A DNA stretch of 20,168 bases from a virus, in IMG/VR virus record IMGVR_UViG_3300008448_000878, positions 1 to 20,168 of that record. One strand, given 5' to 3'. Positions within the stretch are counted from its first letter, which is position 1; each line of letters begins with the position of its first letter. A program made the translations under genes and the position numbers. Positions 13,983 through 20,168 of the stretch are shown one piece after another. The notes beneath the pieces were generated by a model that did not search any database, was not told the origin of the DNA, and saw only the letters and a list, made by a program, of their open reading frames with translations.

Positions 13983-16900
13983 ATGGCACTAGACACAAAA
14001 GACCAAATAATAATGCGAGATGCATTTTATGATGCACTTGACAAATGGAGCGGCAAAAAAGGCGGCAGCCTCGGCGGTGGTGGCGGTGGTGGTGGAGGTG
14101 GCGGTGTTGATGCAAAAGCATCATTAGCTGGAAAAGCATTTGAAAATGTATCAAATGCAATTAAAGGTACTGCCGGTGCAGCTCTTGATTTTAGCGGAAG
14201 ATTAGCTAAAGGTGGTGTTAGCGTAACAGATGCTACAAAAATATTAGGAAACAATCTTGAAAGAGCAGGCGGCGCAGGCGGAAACTTAGTTAGTTCAATA
14301 GGAAAAACAGTAAACGCTTTTGGAGACATTATCAACTATGTTGAAGAAGGCGTAGATGTTTTTAGAGAATTAAGTAAAACTGGAGCAACTTTTAACAACA
14401 GCGTAGTTGATATGCGAGCAGCCGCAGCAGGTAGCAGGCTAACTATGCAAGAGTTTGGGAATATTATTAAAGATAATAATACCAGTTTTTTATCTCTAGG
14501 ACATGAAGGAGAAAAAGGTGCAAAGGCATTTGCAAAACTCAGCAAAGGGTTCTTTGACAGCGGATTTGGAGACAAACTAACTCAGTTAGGCTATTCAAGT
14601 GAAGATTTGAATAAGTTAATGGCCATACAAATGACCAACATGTCAGCTAGAGAACTTAAAGAAAAAGGTGGAGCAGAAGCACAATATGCATCAACTGCCA
14701 AGCTAGCTGAAGAAATGGACTTGATGGCCAAGATAACTGGTAAAAGCCGTAAAGAACAAGAAGAAACACTAGCTAAAGCTAAAGCTAGTGGACAAGTACA
14801 AGCTGCTATTCAGCTTGAACAAATGAACGGTAATGCCAAAGCAGGTGAAGCATTTGATGCTGTAGCAACTTCTACTAGCGGAAAGTTTGGAGAACTAGTT
14901 CAGCAAATGGTATCATCTGGTCGTCCGTTAACAGAAGAAGGCAGAAAATATATGGGTATGCTTTCTCAAGACACACAGAAAGCTATTCAAGAAGCTAGAG
15001 ATGCTTACAAGCGAGGTGACGTAGAAGGTGCAAGAGAAGCTGCCAAACGTGCTCAAGCATTAGAGTCTGCTGAAGCTGCTACAAATAAAAGTAGATTAGC
15101 GTTAGCTGCACAAGGTGTCAAAGGATTTGAAGAATCTACACAAGAAGGTATAAGATACGGGAAATTGTTAGCAGAAAAAGCTAAAGAACTTGGTACAAAT
15201 ATAACTGATCCAAAAGCCATTGAAGCTGCAAGAAAGGCTTTAGAAACTGAAGCAAAGAAAGAACAGGCAGCTCGCTCAGGAGAAACTGCTAGTGTAATTG
15301 AAGCACAAAATCGTATTAAAGATATGGGCAGTGCTATTCAAGAAAGTATTATTGTTCCTTTAAAAGACGAAGCAAACAAAAAAGCACTTAATGATTTTTA
15401 TAAAACTCTTGCAGATTTAAATCAAAGCAAAGCTAAAGGCGGAACAGCAACAAGCGACAAAGGATTTGCTGGAGATGTTAGCAAAGGACTTGATACTGTT
15501 AAAGCGGAATTAACAAAAGCTATAAGCAGAGTAACCAGTGAAACAGGTCCAGACCAAAAATTTAGTAGTGATGCAGCTAAAGCAACAAACCAAACACAAT
15601 TAGATGCGCTTAAGAAAGCAGTTTCTGAATCCTCCAGAAAAGATGTTAGTAAAGCTGAAGGAGAAGAAATAAAATCATTGGCAAAATCTTTAAAAGGAGT
15701 TGATGGCGAAGTTATATCTAAGCGTATCGCAGACATTGCAGAAAAATCTGGAAAAACACAAGAACAAGTTATTAAAGAAGCAGTAAACAAACCTGGAGGT
15801 ATTGGAAATTTAAACAAACAAATAGGTGAAGATCCTGCTGCTAAAAAAATTACAGAGCTATCTGCAGAAGCTACCAAAAGAGAAGCAGATGCTAAAACTG
15901 GAACAAAAATTGCACAAGAAAAAGGAAGAGATACTTCTGGAACTGGTGCGGAAGCAATAACTAAAGGACTTAAATCAGGATTAGAGACTTTAGGCTCATT
16001 GACAACTGGAACTATTGACTTGTTTAAAGTTGAAGGTGATTTAAAGATAGAAGGCGTTAACATTAATAAACGTGCTACAGGTGGTTTTATTGGCAAACCT
16101 GAAGTAAGTTTAATCGGTGAAGAAGGTCCTGAATGGGTTCTCAATAAAGAACAAATGGCTGCTACATTAGAAGGCGCTGCTAATAGAGGTATGGAACAAA
16201 TGGGCAAACTATTGCCTCCTCCTGAAGAAGGTTCTAAATCTTCATTTGCAGAAAGTATGGCAGAGTCTGTTAGAAAAGGAATGGAAACTGTGGGAGTACG
16301 AGGAAATCCTACAGGCGGTGCCGACGGCCTTGATCTAAGCAGTATTTCTAAAGAAATTTCTACAACTATTAGTAGTGTATCTGGAGGCAATGCTACCACT
16401 ACTAGAAGTGTACAAAATGAAGAAAGTTTAGCAGCTTCTAAAGAACTTGCGGCAGTAAAAGAACAATATGCTGCCGAACGTGAAGCACTATTACAAAAAA
16501 CTAAAGAACAGTTAGGACCCAATGCTGGCTCTAGGCAGATCCGCAACGCAATGCGAGAAGGGGACGAAGGTAAAGCACTAGAAGAAAAGTATTCAGCAAT
16601 ACGAGCTTCGTTAGAGAAGAAGATAGAAGATGGTATCAAATGGGAAACAACTGAAAAACTAAATGCTACCGAAGAGACTAAAAAAATATTAGATGAAGAA
16701 TTAAACATTCTAAAACTACATGGAATGGAAAAACTTGCTATAACAGAGTTTAACGAAGAAGAAATTGCTAAACTTCTTGAAGAAAGCAGTTCTGATCTAA
16801 ATGATTTCTATGTAGATATGAACGGAGATTTGCAAAAATGGGCAGAAGACTCTACTAAAACATTAGAGCAAAAACAACAAGAAGCACAAACCCAATTAAA

Positions 16901-17255
16901 TGATCTAAAAGGTGAACCTACTAAAAATGTAGTAGGAGGATTGAATTTTGAAGATATGTTCAAGCCCGTTAGAACCAGCGCCCAGGGCATGATGGAAAAA
17001 TTTGGCAAAGAGAATGAACAGAAAAAAATTGCTGAACAAAAGGCTTCTGGAAAACCCGAAACTAAAGATCCTAAAAAAGAAGGCGAAACTAAAGACATAG
17101 TTACTAAAAGTAACAAAGCTGCTACTCTAGATGATGTAGTATCTAGTTTAGATCGATTAAATAAGCATATGGGACAATTATTGTCACAGAACGAAGATAT
17201 AGGTAAGAAACAAATTAGAGCTACAAAAGCTACTAGTAACAGTGTTCAACCTTAA
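13983..17255 (+). CDS. Tail tape-measure-like protein (1090 aa)
   Basis: 1090 residues, the largest protein here. It starts with a short acidic helix, then an 11-residue glycine run (31-41). Long Ala/Lys/Glu-rich helical stretches dominate from about 200 to 680 and from 800 to the end. At 697-719 lies R-A-T-G-G-F-I-G-K-P-E-V and S-L-I-G-E-E-G-P-E-W-V, the 'GGxxxxGxPxxxGExGPE' motif often found in tape-measure proteins of many tailed phages. Length, helical character and position between gp26 and gp20 fit. T4 uses gp29 (590 residues), which is not recognisably similar by eye. A tape-measure protein sets tail length and can help pass DNA into the host. An alternative is another large tail-lumen protein. 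The ATG at 13983 has AGG 9 bases upstream and a late-type promoter at 13936. Confidence 0.68.
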   Translation: MALDTKDQIIMRDAFYDALDKWSGKKGGSLGGGGGGGGGGGVDAKASLAGKAFENVSNAIKGTAGAALDFSGRLAKGGVSVTDATKILGNNLERAGGAGGNLVSSIGKTVNAFGDIINYVEEGVDVFRELSKTGATFNNSVVDMRAAAAGSRLTMQEFGNIIKDNNTSFLSLGHEGEKGAKAFAKLSKGFFDSGFGDKLTQLGYSSEDLNKLMAIQMTNMSARELKEKGGAEAQYASTAKLAEEMDLMAKITGKSRKEQEETLAKAKASGQVQAAIQLEQMNGNAKAGEAFDAVATSTSGKFGELVQQMVSSGRPLTEEGRKYMGMLSQDTQKAIQEARDAYKRGDVEGAREAAKRAQALESAEAATNKSRLALAAQGVKGFEESTQEGIRYGKLLAEKAKELGTNITDPKAIEAARKALETEAKKEQAARSGETASVIEAQNRIKDMGSAIQESIIVPLKDEANKKALNDFYKTLADLNQSKAKGGTATSDKGFAGDVSKGLDTVKAELTKAISRVTSETGPDQKFSSDAAKATNQTQLDALKKAVSESSRKDVSKAEGEEIKSLAKSLKGVDGEVISKRIADIAEKSGKTQEQVIKEAVNKPGGIGNLNKQIGEDPAAKKITELSAEATKREADAKTGTKIAQEKGRDTSGTGAEAITKGLKSGLETLGSLTTGTIDLFKVEGDLKIEGVNINKRATGGFIGKPEVSLIGEEGPEWVLNKEQMAATLEGAANRGMEQMGKLLPPPEEGSKSSFAESMAESVRKGMETVGVRGNPTGGADGLDLSSISKEISTTISSVSGGNATTTRSVQNEESLAASKELAAVKEQYAAEREALLQKTKEQLGPNAGSRQIRNAMREGDEGKALEEKYSAIRASLEKKIEDGIKWETTEKLNATEETKKILDEELNILKLHGMEKLAITEFNEEEIAKLLEESSSDLNDFYVDMNGDLQKWAEDSTKTLEQKQQEAQTQLNDLKGEPTKNVVGGLNFEDMFKPVRTSAQGMMEKFGKENEQKKIAEQKASGKPETKDPKKEGETKDIVTKSNKAATLDDVVSSLDRLNKHMGQLLSQNEDIGKKQIRATKATSNSVQP

Positions 17256-17266
17256 AGGCAAAATCA

Positions 17267-19012
17267 ATGAGTTGGAAAAAATATTTCACACCAGTTAATG
17301 TAGACAATAATCCGTCTGCTTCTGGTCCCTTATCCGGTACCAGTAGGCCTGGACCAGCACGAAAAAACTATAGCAGTTTCTTACCTGATGTCTACACTGG
17401 AGCTCCAAACCGTATTGAAAGATATAATCAATACGACACTATGGATATGGACAGTGAAGTTAATGCTGCCTTAGATATTTTAGCTGAGTTTTCTAGCCAA
17501 AAAAATAAAGAAAACTACACTCCGTTTGCTTTGCATTTTAAAAGCAAAGCTACAAATAGTGAAGTTAGTATTCTAAGAGAATACTTGCAACAATGGACAA
17601 AGCTACAAAAATTTGAAACAAGAATTTTTAGAATAGTTCGCAATGTATTCAAATACGGTGATTGTTTCTTTGTTAGAGATCCAGAAACTTACAAATGGTT
17701 TTACATCGATCCTAGTAAAATTGTTAAGATTATTGTAAACGAAAGTGACGGTAAACAACCTGAACAATATGTTATTCGTGATTTAAATCCAAACTTTATG
17801 GATCTAGTTACTACTACAATTCAACCTAGCAATTTAAACACAAACAACAGAGGCACTAACTATGCTGGACCTAATGCCAGCGGAGCAGCGAGAGGCATGA
17901 CTGGAAGTTATCCTCAAGGCGGAACAGTAGGAACTAGATTTGATCTACAACAAAATGAACTAGCAATTGATGCAAAACATGTAATTCATCTAAGTCTAAG
18001 CGAAGGTCTTGACAACAACTATCCTTTTGGTAACAGCTTATTAGAAAACATTTTTAAAGTGTTTAAACAAAAAGAATTGCTTGAAGATGCTATCTTAATC
18101 TATCGTATACAACGTGCTCCAGAAAGACGTATTTTCTATATTGACGTAGGTAACATGCCAAGTCACTTGGCTATGGGATTTGTTGAACGTGTTAAAAATG
18201 AAATACATCAACGACGTATTCCTAGTTCAACTGGCGGAGGCCAAAATGTTATCGACTCAGCTTACAATCCTTTAAGCATTAACGAAGATTATTTCTTCCC
18301 AACAACTGCTGAAGGTCGTGGTTCTAAAGTAGAAACTTTACCGGGCGGTACTAACTTGGGTGAAATTGATGATTTAAAATATTTTACCAACAAGTTGTTC
18401 CGCGGTTTAAGAATCCCAAGTAGCTATCTGCCAACTGGTGCAGATGATGGTCAAGCTTCATATAATGACGGTCGCGTCGGCACAGCATATATTCAAGAAC
18501 TGCGTTTTAACAATTACTGTATGCGTTTACAAAGTTTAATGCAAGACGAATTTGATCAAGAATTTAAATTATATCTACACGATAGAGGTGTAAACATTGA
18601 TTCAAGTCTTTTTGATTTACAGTTTCAACCTCCTCAAAACTTTGCTTCATATCGTCAAGCAGAGCTTGATAACCAACGTATCAACACATACGGTACTATC
18701 AGTCAGCAAACTTATATCTCAAAGCGTTTTGCATTGAAGCGTTACTTAGGACTAAGCGAAGAAGAAGTTGCAGAAAACGAACGCCTATGGGCAGAAGAGA
18801 ACGGCAAAGGACATCCTGCTGTTACTGATGCCAGCGGAGAACTTCGTGGAGTTGGTGTAAGTCAAAGTGGATTAGAAGCTGATACCGAAGCTATGACAGA
18901 CACAGAAGCTCCTCCAGGAATGGAAGTACCAGGAGCTGAAGGAGCCGCAGGATCACCAGTACCTCCTGCAGGAGCCGCAGCTCAACCTGCAGGTACACCG
19001 CCAGCAGCATAA
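17267..19012 (+). CDS. gp20: Portal vertex protein gp20
   Basis: 581 residues (T4 gp20 is 524). The portal is a dodecameric ring at one head vertex; it nucleates the prohead and is the channel for DNA packaging and release. Recognisable features are the M-D-M-D-S-E-V-N-A-A-L-D-I block near residue 62, V-F-K-Y-G-D-C-F-F near 128, the R-I-Q-R-A-P-E-R-R-I-F-Y-I-D-V-G-N-M-P block near 280, and N375-K-L-F-R-G-L-R-I-P-S-S-Y-L. These fall in the regions that make gp20 a marker for marine myoviruses. The last 45 or so residues are an Ala/Pro/Gly/Glu-rich tail absent from T4. It follows the tape-measure gene by 11 bases, whereas in T4 gp20 follows the tube gene gp19. Confidence 0.93.
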   Translation: MSWKKYFTPVNVDNNPSASGPLSGTSRPGPARKNYSSFLPDVYTGAPNRIERYNQYDTMDMDSEVNAALDILAEFSSQKNKENYTPFALHFKSKATNSEVSILREYLQQWTKLQKFETRIFRIVRNVFKYGDCFFVRDPETYKWFYIDPSKIVKIIVNESDGKQPEQYVIRDLNPNFMDLVTTTIQPSNLNTNNRGTNYAGPNASGAARGMTGSYPQGGTVGTRFDLQQNELAIDAKHVIHLSLSEGLDNNYPFGNSLLENIFKVFKQKELLEDAILIYRIQRAPERRIFYIDVGNMPSHLAMGFVERVKNEIHQRRIPSSTGGGQNVIDSAYNPLSINEDYFFPTTAEGRGSKVETLPGGTNLGEIDDLKYFTNKLFRGLRIPSSYLPTGADDGQASYNDGRVGTAYIQELRFNNYCMRLQSLMQDEFDQEFKLYLHDRGVNIDSSLFDLQFQPPQNFASYRQAELDNQRINTYGTISQQTYISKRFALKRYLGLSEEEVAENERLWAEENGKGHPAVTDASGELRGVGVSQSGLEADTEAMTDTEAPPGMEVPGAEGAAGSPVPPAGAAAQPAGTPPAA

Positions 19013-19015
19013 ATA
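19008..19015 (+). promoter_or_regulatory. CATAAATA octamer at the gp20 stop
   Basis: CATAAATA fits NATAAATA, but it overlaps the gp20 stop and stands only 5 bases before the next ATG, so a transcript would start at or just inside that codon. It might serve genes further right, or be a chance product of an AT-rich stop region. Confidence 0.2.
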
Positions 19016-19020
19016 AAGTT

Positions 19021-19263
19021 ATGATACTTAGAGAGCTTTTTTATATTGATCAAGATACCAAAATGGTATCTAACGACTTGCGTTATGACGGCAGTAATGA
19101 TCGACTTATGCCTTTAAAAAGAAAAGACACTAGAAAAACTCGGTTAACTTTAAAACAAATTAACGAACTTAGAAAAGCCTCTGAGCAACACATTCTTGAA
19201 CAAGAAAAAGAATTGGAATTTATAGAACAGATGTACAAAGCACCTGAAGCACCTCCTGCTTAA
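19021..19263 (+). CDS. Small conserved-looking protein between portal and core genes
   Basis: 80 residues. The N-terminal half reads like a short beta segment (M-I-L-R-E-L-F-Y-I-D, then D-L-R-Y-D); the second half is a basic-to-acidic helix with K-D-T-R-K-T-R-L-T-L-K-Q-I-N-E-L-R-K-A-S-E (about 36-56) and an Ala/Pro tail. I recall similar small genes beside gp20 in other marine or alphaproteobacterial T4-like phages, without a proven function. T4 has an 80-residue core protein gp67 at this position, but gp67 is very acidic and this protein is not, so I do not equate them. A part in head assembly is inferred from location. Confidence 0.78.
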   Translation: MILRELFYIDQDTKMVSNDLRYDGSNDRLMPLKRKDTRKTRLTLKQINELRKASEQHILEQEKELEFIEQMYKAPEAPPA

Positions 19264-19355
19264 ATAAAATCCTTAAAAAAACACCATTTTTAATACCATT
19301 TTTACATATATATGTAAATATACTAGACAGCCTTGCACATATAAAGGAGAAACAT
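19264..19355 (+). promoter_or_regulatory. Control region with direct repeats, 18-bp palindrome and late-type element
   Basis: This 92-base gap holds ACCATTTTTA twice (19283-19292, 19295-19304; 12-base spacing), a perfect 18-base palindrome TTTACATATATATGTAAA (19301-19318), and TGTAAATA (19313-19320), one base from the T4 late consensus, overlapping the palindrome's right arm. A strong AGGAG site (19345-19349) lies 6 bases before the ATG at 19356. The palindrome could be an operator, or a hairpin near the end of the upstream message. Confidence 0.5.
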
Positions 19356-20168
19356 ATGACTGATCGAAGCAAGTTCGAGCAGATGCTCGAATATCTAATT
19401 TCCGAAGAACAGGAAAAAGCAAAAGAAATTTTTCACCAACTAGTGGTTGAAAAATCTCGCGAAATTTATGAAACAATCTTAGCTGAAGATTTTAACGAAG
19501 CTGAAGACGAAGAAGTCGAAGAAGGAATGGAAGTTACCTTCCGTGAAACTGACGACGAAATGGACATGGGCGAAGCCGATGACGAAATGGACATGATGGG
19601 CGGAGAAGACGATGGCGACATCGGCGGCGACGCAACAGATGACTTCATGGGAGACATTGAAGGCGGCGACGAAGAAGGTATGGACGGCGCAGAAGGTGAA
19701 GGCGATATTGAAGATCGCGTTATGGACCTAGAAGACGCACTTGACGACCTACGTGCAGAATTTGAACAAATGATGGGCGACGAAGAAGGCGGCGAAGAAG
19801 CTGACGACGAAATGGGCGCAGACGACGAAATGGGTGCCGATGACGAAGAAGGTGAAGAAGACGAAGAAGAAATCAAAGACAGCTTTGATGTAAGTGACAA
19901 CTTCATGCGCGAGTACATTGAAAAAGTAACTGGCGGTCACGGCGCAGAAAAGAAAAGCAGCGGCGACAACGGCGACAATGTCCGTAGTCCAGTAGCTGGT
20001 AAGAACGATATGGGCGGTACAACTGCCAACATCGCAAAAGGTGGTGAAGCTGGCGGTAAAGGCGTACAAAGCGGTTTACTAAAGCCAAACACTACAGAAG
20101 AAAATTTCGGCAACATTAACGTTCCAGGCGGCAATGCTGGTAAGACAGCATTCAAGAAGAAAGAGCCA
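19356..20168 (+). CDS. Acidic prohead core (scaffold) protein, 3' end beyond window
   Basis: Open from the ATG at 19356 to the right edge: 271 residues without a stop. The first 45 residues form a charged helix (E-Q-M-L-E-Y-L-I-S-E-E-Q-E-K-A near the start, then V-V-E-K-S-R-E-I-Y-E). About residues 48-180 are extremely acidic and rich in D, E, G and M, with repeated D-D-E-M-D and D-D-E-M-G units and one coiled-coil-like insert (R-V-M-D-L-E-D-A-L-D-D-L). The rest is Gly/Lys/Asn-rich. In T4 the small core proteins gp67 and gp68 follow gp20 and are cut up by gp21 during head maturation; place and composition fit that group. Codons end in C much more often (GAC, GGC) than in the neighbours. The ribosome site is the best in the late block, which suggests high expression. 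Confidence 0.72.
   Translation, partial: MTDRSKFEQMLEYLISEEQEKAKEIFHQLVVEKSREIYETILAEDFNEAEDEEVEEGMEVTFRETDDEMDMGEADDEMDMMGGEDDGDIGGDATDDFMGDIEGGDEEGMDGAEGEGDIEDRVMDLEDALDDLRAEFEQMMGDEEGGEEADDEMGADDEMGADDEEGEEDEEEIKDSFDVSDNFMREYIEKVTGGHGAEKKSSGDNGDNVRSPVAGKNDMGGTTANIAKGGEAGGKGVQSGLLKPNTTEENFGNINVPGGNAGKTAFKKKEP

Noticed and set aside
13925-13996. Upstream ATG for gp26 (start at 13996)
   Set aside because: It lies before the exact late promoter and overlaps the divergent gene start; the added residues look like translated promoter DNA.
14027-14335. Proline-rich antisense reading frame
   Set aside because: Reverse complement of the polyglycine tract and its flanks; not a gene.
15422-16708. 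428-codon antisense reading frame
   Set aside because: It mirrors the tape-measure gene. Its Ser/Leu/Ala-rich, low-complexity product is what Lys/Glu/Ala-rich codons give in reverse, and it has no ribosome site or family likeness.
19466-19918. 150-codon Ser/Pro-rich antisense reading frame
   Set aside because: Reverse of the acidic D/E-rich repeats of the core gene; pure composition effect.

Overview
This window is part of the genome of a T4-like (Tevenvirinae-related) myovirus, most likely a marine one. It carries recognisable relatives of T4 gp6, gp25, gp5, gp53, gp48, gp55, gp47, gp46, gp26 and gp20. The sequence is AT-rich and almost fully coding. Late-promoter-like octamers of the NATAAATA type precede several structural gene groups. 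The gene forms resemble those of pelagic phages of cyanobacteria or SAR11-type bacteria more than those of enterobacterial T4. The host cannot be fixed from this sequence alone.

Layout. (1) Positions 1-6913, minus strand: a compact baseplate operon read leftwards, gp48-like tube cap, gp53 wedge, a 668-residue hub-like protein, gp5 spike, gp25, gp6 (gp6 runs off the left edge). (2) Positions 6935-6991: a short divergent control region with a late-type element for the baseplate operon and a perfect sigma70 consensus promoter for gp55. (3) Positions 6992-11341, plus strand: an early/middle block with gp55 (late sigma factor), gp47 and gp46 (SbcD/SbcC-like recombination nuclease), a small unknown protein and a GIY-YIG nuclease. 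The order 55-47-46 is as in T4. (4) Positions 11342-11830: about 490 bases without a credible gene but full of strong hairpins, a candidate structured non-coding RNA. (5) Positions 11857-12876: a late gene whose N-terminus resembles the capsid-targeting signal of T4 internal head proteins and which carries a membrane hairpin. (6) Positions 12873-13924, minus strand: gp26 and a small partner gene. (7) Positions 13983-20168, plus strand: a 1090-residue tape-measure-like protein, portal gp20, a small conserved-looking gene, and an acidic prohead-core protein that runs off the right edge.

How it fits together. Host RNA polymerase would read gp55 early from the sigma70 promoter. gp55 then redirects polymerase to the NATAAATA elements that drive baseplate, tail and head genes on both strands. 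gp46/47 supports the recombination-dependent replication that feeds late transcription in T4. Three late-type elements have unusual settings: one abuts the sigma70 promoter of gp55, two face each other between gp26 and the tape-measure gene, and one overlaps an 18-base palindrome before the core gene.

The least explained parts are the structured 11342-11830 region, the putative internal head protein after it, and the enlarged gp55.
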